A DNA stretch of 53,094 nt from Paraburkholderia bryophila (GCF_003269035.1 NZ_QLTK01000042.1:1-53094), one strand, 5' to 3'. Counted from the first letter of the stretch, positions 26,903 through 35,515 are shown. The notes: generated from the letters alone by a model not told the origin. A program made the numbers and translations.

Positions 26903-27871
26903 ATGGCGCTCGATCCTCAGGCGCAAGCCCTGCTCGCCGCGTTCGCCGACATGCCCGCACTCGATTTCACGCAACTCACGGCGCCGGCTTATCGCGCGAT
27001 CCTCGCGGCGGGCGGCGGTTTTGCACCGGGCGACCCGGTCGCCGCCGAGGAAGACCTGCTGATTCCGACCGCGAACGGCTCGATTGCCGCGCGCGTTTAT
27101 CGGCCCGTGGTCGACGGCGGCGACAGCAACGCGCTGCTGCCGCTCACGGTGTTTTTCCACGGCGGCGGCTTCGTTTCATGCGGGCTCGATACGCACGCCA
27201 ACATGTGCCGCTGTCTGTCGCAGCGCGCGCAAACGGTCGTGCTATCGGTCGATTACCGGCTCGCGCCCGAAGCGCATTTCCCCGCCGCCGTACACGATGC
27301 GCTCGACGCCGTGCGCTGGGCCGCCGCCAATTCCGCCGACCTGCGCGTGCGACCCGGCCCGTTGGCCGTTGCCGGCGACAGCGCCGGCGGCAATCTCGCC
27401 GCGGTGGCCGCGCAGCGGTTGCGTCATGGCGATGTGACGATTGCGCACCAACTGCTGCTCTACCCGGTGGTTGATTGCGCAACCGAACATCCGTCATATG
27501 AATCGAAGGGTGACGGCTATTTTCTCAGCGCGGATCAGATGCGCTGGTTCAAGGACCAGTATTTCGGCCCTGCCGCCGACCATGCCCAACGCGCCGATCC
27601 TCTCGCCAGCCCGCTCGCCGCCGGCGATCTGCGCGGCGTGGCAAGCGCCACCATCATCAGCGCCGAATACGACCCGTTGCACGACGAAGCTGAGCACTAC
27701 GCAGCACGCCTCGCACACGCAGGCGTGCTGACCACGCACGTGCGCTGGCCCGGCCAGATTCATGGTTTCGCGAGCCTGCTCGGCGTGCTCGACGCCGCCG
27801 ACCATGCGCTCACCACGGCAGCGCACGCATTGCGCCACGCGCTGCACGTCGAGCCTTTCCGACTCCGCTAA
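26903..27871 (+). CDS. alpha/beta hydrolase, HSL-family esterase
   Basis: The 322-residue hormone-sensitive-lipase-type esterase has the oxyanion motif FFHGGGFVSCG (about 83-93), DYRLAPEAHFPAA (about 116-128), the nucleophile GDSAGGN (about 158-164), the acid in EYDPLHDE (about 254-261) and the histidine in GQIHGF near 285. It is not an MCP hydrolase of the HsaD type. As first gene of a box-controlled operon in a steroid locus it may release steroids from esters; that is inference. AAGGAG precedes the ATG at good spacing. Confidence 0.85.
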   Translation: MALDPQAQALLAAFADMPALDFTQLTAPAYRAILAAGGGFAPGDPVAAEEDLLIPTANGSIAARVYRPVVDGGDSNALLPLTVFFHGGGFVSCGLDTHANMCRCLSQRAQTVVLSVDYRLAPEAHFPAAVHDALDAVRWAAANSADLRVRPGPLAVAGDSAGGNLAAVAAQRLRHGDVTIAHQLLLYPVVDCATEHPSYESKGDGYFLSADQMRWFKDQYFGPAADHAQRADPLASPLAAGDLRGVASATIISAEYDPLHDEAEHYAARLAHAGVLTTHVRWPGQIHGFASLLGVLDAADHALTTAAHALRHALHVEPFRLR

Positions 27872-27882
27872 CCCGAAACGAC

Positions 27883-28686
27883 ATGACTGCATTGATTCGC
27901 CTCGCGGCCGAAAACGGCATCGCGACGCTCACGTTCGACCGCCCCGACGCCTTGAACGCCCTCAACGAAGCCATGGCGCTCGAACTGAACGCCAAGCTCG
28001 CGCGCCTCGCGCATCACGACGACATCCGCGCGATCGTGCTGACCGGTGCCGGCACCGCGTTCATGGCGGGCGGCGACCTGCGCAGCATGCGCGCCGCGCT
28101 CGACGAAAAGCCGGCGGTTCGCGACCGTGCGATCGGCAAACTCGTGCGGCTCGCGCAGACTGCGGTCGAGGCCATCGCCGCTTCGCGCAAGCCGGTGATT
28201 GCGAGTGTGAACGGCGCAGTCGCGGGCTTCGGCCTGAGCCTCGTCGCGGCTTGCGATCTCGCGATCGCGGCCCAGCGCGCCACCTTCACCTCGGCGTATG
28301 GCCGTATCGGCACGTCGCCCGACGGCGGCGCGACCTATACGCTGCCGCGTGCGCTCGGCGCACGCCAGGCCGCGCAATGGCTGTATCTCGACGAGCGTCA
28401 TAGCGCCGACGAAGCGTTGCGTGCCGGACTCGTCAACTGGGTCGTACCCGACGACCAGCTCGCCGACCAGACGCGTTCGCTGCTCGAGCGTATGGGTGCG
28501 CTTTCATCCGATGCATTCGCGCAAACCAAAGACCTGCTGCTGCACGCGCCACAACGCAACTTCGCCGAGCATCTTTACGCGGAGCAACGCAGCTTCCTGC
28601 AGTGCGCGGCCAGCGACGATTTCCGCGAAGGCATCGACGCGTTTTTCGAGCGACGTCCCGCCGTTTTCGGCTCCGGCGCGCGTTGA
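27883..28686 (+). CDS. enoyl-CoA hydratase/isomerase family protein
   Basis: The 267-residue crotonase has FDRPDALNALNEAM (about 18-31), GAGTAFMAGGDLRSM (about 56-70) and SVNGAVAGFGLSLVAACDLAIAA (about 107-129). It begins 11 bases after the esterase stop, in the same operon. It is distinct from the two crotonases of the HIP operon. A role in beta-oxidation of a steroid side chain or ring fragment is likely but unspecified. Confidence 0.82.
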   Translation: MTALIRLAAENGIATLTFDRPDALNALNEAMALELNAKLARLAHHDDIRAIVLTGAGTAFMAGGDLRSMRAALDEKPAVRDRAIGKLVRLAQTAVEAIAASRKPVIASVNGAVAGFGLSLVAACDLAIAAQRATFTSAYGRIGTSPDGGATYTLPRALGARQAAQWLYLDERHSADEALRAGLVNWVVPDDQLADQTRSLLERMGALSSDAFAQTKDLLLHAPQRNFAEHLYAEQRSFLQCAASDDFREGIDAFFERRPAVFGSGAR

Positions 28687-28738
28687 CGAACCGCACGCGC
28701 GGCACTTCCCTTCTTCACCCCAGCACGGGACCACACCG

Positions 28739-30001
28739 ATGAAACTGGCCACCACCGACGAAATCGTCGCCGAACTCAAAGCGGGCCGCATGATCATTCT
28801 GGTCGACGAGGAAGACCGTGAGAACGAGGGCGATCTGCTGATCGCCGCCGACCACGTCACGCCCGAAGCGATCAATTTCATGGCGCGCTTCGGACGCGGC
28901 CTCGTTTGCCTGACGCTCAGCGCCGACCATTGCGAGCGCCTGAAACTCGCGCCGATGGCCAGACAGAACGGCACGCAATACGGCACCGCGTTCACGATCA
29001 GCATCGAAGCGGCGCACGGTGTCACCACCGGCATCTCCGCCGCCGACCGCGCGCATACGATCCGCACCGCGATTCACGCCGATGTGCGCGCCGAGCATCT
29101 GGTGCAGCCCGGCCACGTGTTTCCGATCGCGGCACGGCCGGGCGGCGTGCTGGTGCGCGCCGGCCACACCGAGGCAGGCTGCGATCTCACCGCGCTGGCC
29201 GGCTTGACGCCCGCCGCCGTGATCTGCGAAATCATGAACGACGACGGCACGATGGCACGCCTGCCGCAACTGATCGAATTCGCCGCGCGCCACGGGCTGA
29301 AAATCGGCACCATCGCCGATCTGATCCACTATCGCAGCGTCAACGAGTCGCTCGTGGAACGCGTCGGCGAGCGGCCGCTGCACACGCCATGGGGACCGTT
29401 CCGCGCGATCCAGTATCGCGATACTGTGCGCGCGTCCACCCATCTCGCGCTGGTGCGCGGCGAACCCTCGCCCGAAGTGCCCGTGCTCACGCGCGTGCAC
29501 GAATGCTTCTCGCTGCTCGATCTGCTCGATGCGGAGCCGTCCGCGCATTCGTGGCCGCTGCACGCGGCGTTGAAAAAAATCGACGCGGCCGGTTGCGGCG
29601 TGGCGGTGCTGCTCGATTGCGACATGCGTGCGGAGACAGCCCGCAGCCAGCGCAATCACGGCTCGGCAACGCGTAAAGACGGACGGCTCTCGGGCATCGG
29701 CTCGCAGATTCTGCGCGATCTCGGCGTGCGTCGCCTGAACGTGTTGTCGAGCCCGTTCAGGTTGCCGGCGCTGTCGGGGCATGAACTGGAAATCATGGCG
29801 TTCATTCCGCTGGGCGAAGCCGACCCCGACAATCCGCACGCGTTCGATTTCACGGCGGCCGCACCGCCGGCGCGCGCTTATCCGGCACCGCCTGGCAATG
29901 CGCCACTCGTGTCGCTTGCGCCACTTGCGCCACTTGCGCCGAGCGCATCGTTGCGCGCACAACCGCAAGCCGCTTCGCACGAACTCCAGGCTGCTTCCTG
30001 A
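28739..30001 (+). CDS. ribB: 3,4-dihydroxy-2-butanone 4-phosphate synthase with degenerate GTP cyclohydrolase II domain
   Basis: The 420-residue protein has an N-terminal RibB domain (about 1-200) with DEEDRENEGDL, GHVFPIAARPGG and HTEAGCDL, all expected for riboflavin precursor synthesis. The C-terminal RibA-like domain (about 205-375) keeps RVHE but lacks the clustered zinc-binding cysteines of GTP cyclohydrolase II, reading RVHECFSLLDLL instead, so that half is probably inactive. A low-complexity Ala/Pro/Leu/Ser tail of about 40 residues follows, partly coded by a 9-base tandem repeat near 29915-29940. It lies inside the steroid operon, where many flavoproteins need cofactor. Confidence 0.85.
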   Translation: MKLATTDEIVAELKAGRMIILVDEEDRENEGDLLIAADHVTPEAINFMARFGRGLVCLTLSADHCERLKLAPMARQNGTQYGTAFTISIEAAHGVTTGISAADRAHTIRTAIHADVRAEHLVQPGHVFPIAARPGGVLVRAGHTEAGCDLTALAGLTPAAVICEIMNDDGTMARLPQLIEFAARHGLKIGTIADLIHYRSVNESLVERVGERPLHTPWGPFRAIQYRDTVRASTHLALVRGEPSPEVPVLTRVHECFSLLDLLDAEPSAHSWPLHAALKKIDAAGCGVAVLLDCDMRAETARSQRNHGSATRKDGRLSGIGSQILRDLGVRRLNVLSSPFRLPALSGHELEIMAFIPLGEADPDNPHAFDFTAAAPPARAYPAPPGNAPLVSLAPLAPLAPSASLRAQPQAASHELQAAS

Positions 30002-30011
30002 CGAACCGTCC

Positions 30012-30926
30012 ATGACTCGAGCTACGACCCAAGCGACAAATCACGCCATGACTCAAACCACGACCCTGCGCAATCAGCCCTATGTCGCCCTCGTCACCGG
30101 CGCGTCGCGCGGCGCCGGCAAGGGCATCGCGCTCGCGCTCGCCGCCACCGGCGCGACCGTCTACGTCACCGGCCGCACGCAGCGGGAAGGCGACGCGCCC
30201 TTGCCCGGCACGGTCCACACCACCGCGATCGACATCGACAGACTGGGCGGCAAAGGCATCGCCCTCACCTGCGATCATGCCGACGACGCGCAAGTCGCCG
30301 ACGTCTTCGAACACATCCGTCACGCGAGCGGGCGGCTGGATATCCTGGTCAACAACGCGACCGTCCTGCACGATGAGCTGATCCGCCCCGCACCGTTCTG
30401 GGAGAAACCGCTCGCTCTGGTCGATATTCTCGACGTCGGTTTGCGCTCCGCGTATGTCGCGAGCTGGCACGCCGCGCGCATGATGGCCGCGCAAGGCGAC
30501 GGGCTGATCGCGTTCACGTCGTCGTTCGGCCCAAGCTGCTATATGCACGGTGCGGCGTACGGTGCGCAGAAAGCGGGCGTCGACAAGTTCGCCAAAGACA
30601 TGGCCGTCGACCTGAAACCGTACGACGTGGCCGCCGTCTCGATCTGGATGGGCATGCTGCAAACCGAACGCACCGCGCGCGTGATCGCCGCCCATCCCGA
30701 GCAATATGCAGGCTTTAGCGAACTCGCGGAGACCCCGCAATTCACGGGGCGCCTGATCGATGCGCTCTATCGCGACCCGCAGCGGATGAGCAGGTCCGGC
30801 ATGGTGCTGGTGGGTGCGGAACTGGCGCGCGAGTACGGCATCACGGATCTCGGCGGACGGCAGCCGCCGTCGCATCGTGAAGCGTTGGGCGGGCCGGTGC
30901 AGGCACATCCGGCGATCGTGGCATGA
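30012..30926 (+). CDS. SDR-family oxidoreductase (DHRS1-like)
   Basis: The 304-residue SDR has TGASRGAGKGIALALAATG (about 28-46), TGRTQREGDAPLPGT, NNATVLHDE, serine in FTSSFGPSCY and YGAQKAGVDKFAKDMA near 180. The GRT...PGT region and long C-terminus resemble DHRS1-type SDRs. It is the last gene of the esterase-hydratase-ribB operon, ten bases after ribB. The ATG at 30012 is used; an ATG at 30048 would drop a 12-residue Thr/Gln-rich leader and is equally plausible. Substrate unknown. Confidence 0.78.
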   Translation: MTRATTQATNHAMTQTTTLRNQPYVALVTGASRGAGKGIALALAATGATVYVTGRTQREGDAPLPGTVHTTAIDIDRLGGKGIALTCDHADDAQVADVFEHIRHASGRLDILVNNATVLHDELIRPAPFWEKPLALVDILDVGLRSAYVASWHAARMMAAQGDGLIAFTSSFGPSCYMHGAAYGAQKAGVDKFAKDMAVDLKPYDVAAVSIWMGMLQTERTARVIAAHPEQYAGFSELAETPQFTGRLIDALYRDPQRMSRSGMVLVGAELAREYGITDLGGRQPPSHREALGGPVQAHPAIVA

Positions 30927-30968
30927 GGATGTTTCCACGCCACGACGGCCCCGTCAGCGGGCTCGTCA

Positions 30969-31259
30969 CTAGAACCCGCTCACCACCATCGCGAACACCA
31001 CCGCCGCGCCGCCTACCGCGCCCAGAAAGGTGAAGCATTGCTCATCGGCCCCCGAACGGCGCGCCCAGATTCGCCCGGCCAGTGCGGCAACGCCGGTGAT
31101 CCCGAGAAACAGCGACAACGACGAACCCGCCGTGCACACCATGCCGGGAAACTCGTCGCTCCACGCACACGCGTAGAGTTGCCGCACGGACACGCCGATC
31201 ACGCCGATCGCCACCAGCAAACCGGCAATCAGTCCGTCGCGCTGAACTCTGGATTTCAT
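30969..31259 (-). CDS. small membrane protein of the steroid regulon, unknown function
   Basis: The 96-residue protein has three hydrophobic segments (about 13-33, 48-67 and 75-96) and two cysteines in the first loop. I do not recognise a family. The ATG at 31259 has a strong GGAGG seven bases upstream; an ATG seven codons earlier is weaker. The gene stands alone, convergent to the SDR operon, but carries a perfect LuxR box about 152 bases upstream. That suggests co-induction with steroid genes and a possible role in membrane passage or sensing, which is inference. Confidence 0.7.
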   Translation of the reverse strand: MKSRVQRDGLIAGLLVAIGVIGVSVRQLYACAWSDEFPGMVCTAGSSLSLFLGITGVAALAGRIWARRSGADEQCFTFLGAVGGAAVVFAMVVSGF

Positions 31260-31410
31260 TTGCAGCCCTCCTGCTTTCATGCGTGTCTCCCTCTGCCGGC
31301 GGCCCTGGCGGCTGCCGAATCGCGTCGTCGCGTGTCTCAGCTGTTGTGTGACGATCGACGCAGCGCCCTGACGACGCATACCGCCATTGACGGCGATTCG
31401 ACGTGCATGG

Positions 31411-31431
31411 GCATCGTCCGGACGGACTAAG
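31411..31431 (-). promoter_or_regulatory. proposed steroid LuxR-box 6, upstream of the small membrane protein
   Basis: Read toward the gene at 31259 the core is a perfect dyad GTCC-GTCC-GGAC, with TTA before and GATGC after. A -10-like GTCAAT lies at 31386-31391 on the same strand, 24 bases from the dyad. It marks the right edge of the regulon. Confidence 0.7.
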
Positions 31432-31504
31432 GGGGATTGCGGAGGGCGTGAGGGGACTGCGCCGGCAAGCAGGCGGGCAGGCAGGGAGCCTGCCGTACGG
31501 ATTT

Positions 31505-32920
31505 TCAGAAGGCCTGCGGCGTGCCGGTGGCCCACGTACCGATCGTGTCTTCGATGGCCCGCGCCGCCGACAGCAAGGCCGCCTCGCCACGCGGTTTGCC
31601 GACGATCTGGATACCGACGGGCAGACCGCTCGCGCTCATTCCACACGGAATCGCCATCACCGGCATGCCGGTGAGCGTCAACGCGTAGGTGATCGCGAGC
31701 CAGTCGATGTAGGTGTCGAAGTGCTGGCCGACCGCGTCGCGTACGTCGCGTGCCTCGACCGGAAACGGCAGCACGATCGACGCCGGACAGATCAGCACGT
31801 CGTAGCGTTGCAGCAGCGCATTCAGCCGGTAGAACAACTGGTTGCGCGTGCGCTGCGCCGACAGCATCGCGCGGTTGTCCTGTTGCAGACCGAACTCGAT
31901 GTTCCAGACCACGTTGGGGTTCAGCACGTCGCGATGCTGCGCGAGCACGTCCTCGTAATTGGTCGCGTAGGCGAGGCCGCGCAGCGTGTGGAACGCCTCT
32001 TTCGCGCCGCTCAGATCGATATCGCTGTCGTCCACGCCGATGCCGGACGCAGCCAGCCGATCCATGGCCCGGCGGCAGATCGACAGAATCTCCGGCTCGA
32101 CGGTGGCAATACCGAGCCCTTCGCTGAACGCCACGCGCGCGGGCCGCTGCGGCCTGCGCGCGTGCGTCAGAAACGGGCTGGCCGGTTCGCTGACCGACAA
32201 CGGCGCACCGTCGATTTCGCCGCACATCGCGTCGAGCAGCAGGGCTGCGTCGGTGACGTTGCGCGCCATCGGCCCATGAATACCCAGCGTGTCGTACGGA
32301 TTGGCAACCGGGCCATACGACACGCGCCCCGGCGTGGGACGCAGACCGACTACGCCGCAGAACGCCGAAGGCGTACGCAGCGAGCCTGCCAGATCGGAAC
32401 CCTGCGCGACCCACGCGGTACGCGACGCCAACGCGGCCGCGGCACCACCGGACGAGCCGCCCGCCGAACGCGCCAGATCCCACGGATTGCGCGTGATGCC
32501 GAACACGCTGTTATACGTATGCCCGCCCGACCCGAACTCGGGCGTATTGGACTTTGCGTAGACCACCCCGCCGCGCGCTTCGAGCAGCGTCACGCCGAGG
32601 TCAGACGTGGCGGGCACACGGTCGCGATACACCAGCGAGCCGCGCGTGGTGCGTACACCGGCCACGTCCGTCAGATCCTTGATCGGCACCGGCAAACCGC
32701 ACAGCAGGCCACGCTCGGCAACCGGCTTCTTCAGCAGCGCGTCGGCAAACGCATGCGCGCGTTCGAAACACAGCGTGGGCAGCGCGTTGACCTGCGGTTC
32801 GACACGCGCCACCTGCGCGGCCAGCGTGTCGAGCAGATCGTGCGGACTCACGACCTCTTCGCGCAGCAGGTCGACGACTTCGCACGCGCTTCGGTCCAGC
32901 AGACTCAAATCGACGGACAT
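31505..32920 (-). CDS. amidase-signature family hydrolase
   Basis: The 471-residue protein has the Ser-Ser-Lys catalytic layout: lysine in PVPIKDLTDV (about 80), the cis-serine in AGGSSGGAAAALAS (about 153-166) and the nucleophile serine in GSDLAGSLRTPS (about 174-185). Such enzymes hydrolyse amide bonds of varied substrates. It lies 71 bases after an ABC-2 exporter permease on the same strand and may share its transcript. No LuxR box precedes it, so I do not count it in the steroid regulon. Confidence 0.87.
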   Translation of the reverse strand: MSVDLSLLDRSACEVVDLLREEVVSPHDLLDTLAAQVARVEPQVNALPTLCFERAHAFADALLKKPVAERGLLCGLPVPIKDLTDVAGVRTTRGSLVYRDRVPATSDLGVTLLEARGGVVYAKSNTPEFGSGGHTYNSVFGITRNPWDLARSAGGSSGGAAAALASRTAWVAQGSDLAGSLRTPSAFCGVVGLRPTPGRVSYGPVANPYDTLGIHGPMARNVTDAALLLDAMCGEIDGAPLSVSEPASPFLTHARRPQRPARVAFSEGLGIATVEPEILSICRRAMDRLAASGIGVDDSDIDLSGAKEAFHTLRGLAYATNYEDVLAQHRDVLNPNVVWNIEFGLQQDNRAMLSAQRTRNQLFYRLNALLQRYDVLICPASIVLPFPVEARDVRDAVGQHFDTYIDWLAITYALTLTGMPVMAIPCGMSASGLPVGIQIVGKPRGEAALLSAARAIEDTIGTWATGTPQAF

Positions 32921-32991
32921 GATAACGATCGGCTCCGTGTTGAAGAATCGTGGTCGGGTTCGCACGGCGGCGCGCGCGAACCACCGGCGCA

Positions 32992-33753
32992 TCAGCTCTT
33001 GAGGCGGTAGCCGGTCTTGAAGATCCACCCCACGATCAGCAGAAACACCGCGAGGAACAACCCGGTCATGGCGAGACTCACTTCCACGTTCACGTCCGCG
33101 AGTCCATAAAAACTCCAGCGGAACCCGCTGACCAGATAGACGATCGGATTGAACAGCGTCACCACCTTCCAGAACGGCGGCAGCATATTGACCGCATAGA
33201 AGCTGCCGCCCAGAAAGGTCAGCGGCGTGATGATCAGCAACGGCACGAGCTGCAGCTTCTCGAAGCTATCCGCCCAGATACCGATGATGAACCCCAGCAA
33301 ACTGAAGGTCACTGCCGTCAGCACCAGGAACAGGATCATCCAGAACGGGTGCTGCACTTGCAGCGGCACGAACAGGCCCGCGGTCGCGAGAATGATCAGC
33401 CCGAGCAGAATCGATTTGGTGGCCGCCGCACCCACATAACTGACGACGATCTCCAGATACGACACCGGCGCCGACAACAACTCGTAGATCGTGCCGGTAA
33501 AGCGCGGAAAGTAAATCCCGAACGACGCGTTCGAAATACTCTGCGACAGCAGCGACAGCATGATCAGACCCGGCACGATGAACGCGCCGTAACTGATGCC
33601 GTCCACTTCCTTGATGCGCGAGCCGATCGCCGCGCCGAACACGACGAAGTACAGCGACGTGGAAATCACCGGCGCGATGATGCTCTGCATCAGCGTGCGC
33701 CAGGTGCGTGCCATCTCGAACTTGTAGATGGCGCGGATTGCGTAAATATTCAT
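32992..33753 (-). CDS. ABC-2 type transporter permease
   Basis: The 253-residue integral membrane protein has six predicted hydrophobic segments and the ABC-2 signature region around TPLTFLGGSFYAVNMLPPFW (about 175-194). It resembles the NodJ/YadH group of exporters. The ATG overlaps the stop of the ATPase gene (ATGA), showing a two-gene exporter. Substrate unknown. Confidence 0.87.
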   Translation of the reverse strand: MNIYAIRAIYKFEMARTWRTLMQSIIAPVISTSLYFVVFGAAIGSRIKEVDGISYGAFIVPGLIMLSLLSQSISNASFGIYFPRFTGTIYELLSAPVSYLEIVVSYVGAAATKSILLGLIILATAGLFVPLQVQHPFWMILFLVLTAVTFSLLGFIIGIWADSFEKLQLVPLLIITPLTFLGGSFYAVNMLPPFWKVVTLFNPIVYLVSGFRWSFYGLADVNVEVSLAMTGLFLAVFLLIVGWIFKTGYRLKS

Positions 33754-34676
33754 TGATCACCCCGGAGCAAACTGACGAAGATGTCTTCCAGCGAACTCTG
33801 CGTGGTGTGCAGGTCCTTGAAGCGGATGCCGGCGTCGTCGAGCGCTTTCAGCAACGCGATGATGTCGGTGCGGCCACCTTCACCTTCATAGGTGTAGATC
33901 AGCTCGTTGCCGCTCTTCTCCAGCGTCAGCGTGTAAGCGGCGAGCGAAGCAGGCACCGCCGCGAGCGGGCTCTCCAGTTGCAGCGTCAACTGCTTCTTGC
34001 CGAGCTTGCGCATCAGCTCGGTTTTTTCTTCCACGAGCATGATTTCGCCGCCGCTGATCACGCCGATGCGGTCGGCCATCTCCTCGGCTTCATCAATGTA
34101 GTGCGTGGTGAGAATGATCGTCACGCCGCTTTCGGCGAGCGAGCGCACCAGCTTCCACATGTCGCGACGCAATTCGACGTCCACGCCGGCCGTGGGTTCG
34201 TCGAGGAACAGCACGCGCGGTTCGTGCGAGAGCGCCTTGGCAATCAGCACACGCCGCTTCATGCCGCCCGACAGCGTGATGATCTTGCTATCGCGTTTTT
34301 CCCACAGCGACAGGTCGCGCAGAACCTTTTCGACGTAGGCCGGGTTTTTCGGCTTGCCGAACAGGCCGCGGCTGAACGAGACGGTGGCCCAGACGGTTTC
34401 GAAGGAGTCGGTGGTCAACTCCTGCGGCACCAGGCCGATCAGCGAGCGGGCGCCGCGATAGTCCGTCGCGATGTCGCGGCCGTCCACCGTCACGCTGCCC
34501 GCGCTGGCGTTGACGATGCCGCAGATAATGCTGATCAGGGTTGTCTTGCCCGCGCCATTGGGGCCGAGCAGGGCAAAGATTTCTCCGCGGTTGATCGCCA
34601 GATTGATGTTTTTGAGTGCATGAAAACCCGTGGCGTAGGTTTTCGACAGATTCGTGACCGAGACGATTGGCTGCAT
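33750..34676 (-). CDS. ABC transporter ATPase subunit
   Basis: The 308-residue ATPase has Walker A GPNGAGKTT (about 40-48), signature LSGGMKRRVLIAKAL (about 140-154), Walker B VLFLDEPTAGVD (about 160-171) and the switch histidine in LTTHYIDEAEE. A C-terminal extension of about 90 residues is typical for drug/polysaccharide exporters of the YadG/CcmA type. It pairs with the downstream permease. Start at the ATG at 34676; the upstream part of the frame has no family resemblance. Confidence 0.88.
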   Translation of the reverse strand: MQPIVSVTNLSKTYATGFHALKNINLAINRGEIFALLGPNGAGKTTLISIICGIVNASAGSVTVDGRDIATDYRGARSLIGLVPQELTTDSFETVWATVSFSRGLFGKPKNPAYVEKVLRDLSLWEKRDSKIITLSGGMKRRVLIAKALSHEPRVLFLDEPTAGVDVELRRDMWKLVRSLAESGVTIILTTHYIDEAEEMADRIGVISGGEIMLVEEKTELMRKLGKKQLTLQLESPLAAVPASLAAYTLTLEKSGNELIYTYEGEGGRTDIIALLKALDDAGIRFKDLHTTQSSLEDIFVSLLRGDQ

Positions 34677-35083
34677 GGATTCGACGATGGCAGACACCGT
34701 TGTTTGATTAGAGGGAACGGTGCAGAAGCGCCACCGCCCCCGCAATGTAATGGAAAGTGGCGATGCTTGCAGCAAACCGCCACGGCGGCGCGTCTACGCC
34801 TCGCGCCGTCCGCCGGGGAAGCGGGCGGCACTCACCTGCCGGATTTCCTCGGACGACACGGGCTTGACCAGACGGTGATCGAAGCCGGCCTCGTGCGACC
34901 GTTCGCGGTCGGTGGCCTGGCCGTAGGCGGTTCGCGACCAGCAAGGCTCGGGCGGTGGCCGCACGCCCACGCATTTCGCGCCTGTCCCACGTTCGACGTC
35001 ACCGAGGCACACCGCTTGCGCGAGATACGTCATGCGAGCGAGATCGCTCGTATCACATCAATCCGACTGTTAGGAGATGGACC
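34677..35083. other. 407-base gap between the ABC operon and the Gly-rich protein gene
   Basis: It contains the decayed receiver-domain fragment described separately and the promoter region of the Gly-rich protein gene. No intact gene or RNA is recognised. Confidence 0.6.
34794..34960 (-). pseudogene. remnant of a response-regulator receiver domain
   Basis: One frame reads TAYGQATDRERSHEAGFD then HRLVKPV, the alpha4-beta5 part of a receiver domain with the conserved Lys-Pro (34794-34931). Just upstream another frame reads RALLVA, the expected beta4 strand, so a frameshift lies near 34935. The phospho-acceptor aspartate part is missing. It looks like the tail of a hybrid histidine kinase or response regulator that was lost from here. 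Confidence 0.6.
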
Positions 35084-35515
35084 ATGAAACACATGACCAA
35101 GGCGATTTTTGCATCCGCACTCGTGATGGCGCTCTCGGGTGGGGTTTACGCACAGGCCGGCGGTGGAGGCGGGGGTGGTGCCGGCGCTGGTGGTGCGGGC
35201 GCGGGAGCCGGTGGCGGCAACGGCGGCGGTAACGGTATCGGCGCCGGCGGCGGCACGACCGGCGGCGCGGGCGGCACGGCCACACCGGGTGTCGGTCCGA
35301 ATTCGATGAAGAACCCGGGCAGTTCGGGCTATGGTTCGCCGGGCGTGACCGGCACGGGCGGCGGCATGGGTACGGGTACGGGTGCCACACCGAATAGCGC
35401 GCCGATGAACCGTTCGAACAGCGGCATGAACGGCGCGGGCAATATGAATAACGGAGCCAATAACGGCGTTCGCGGCAATGGCGTGAACGGCGGGACGATG
35501 CAGAACGGGCAGTAA
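35084..35515 (+). CDS. secreted Gly/Asn-rich protein, unknown function
   Basis: The 143-residue protein has a clear signal peptide (KHMTKAIFASALVMALSG, cleavage after VYA) and a low-complexity mature part: Gly/Ala-rich to about residue 60, then Gly/Asn/Met/Ser/Thr-rich. TAGGAG precedes the ATG. It is predicted disordered, with no enzyme motif. Similar repetitive exported proteins are common in Burkholderiales, and their roles are mostly unknown. Confidence 0.75.
   Translation: MKHMTKAIFASALVMALSGGVYAQAGGGGGGGAGAGGAGAGAGGGNGGGNGIGAGGGTTGGAGGTATPGVGPNSMKNPGSSGYGSPGVTGTGGGMGTGTGATPNSAPMNRSNSGMNGAGNMNNGANNGVRGNGVNGGTMQNGQ

Noticed and set aside
29915..29940. Nearly three copies of a 9-base tandem repeat
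   Set aside because: It lies within the low-complexity tail of the ribB gene and is best explained as coding slippage, not a separate element.
30956..30980. AGCGGG/CCCGCT inverted repeat at the convergent end of the SDR and small membrane protein genes
   Set aside because: A six-base stem with a 13-base loop overlapping a coding end is too weak to call a terminator.
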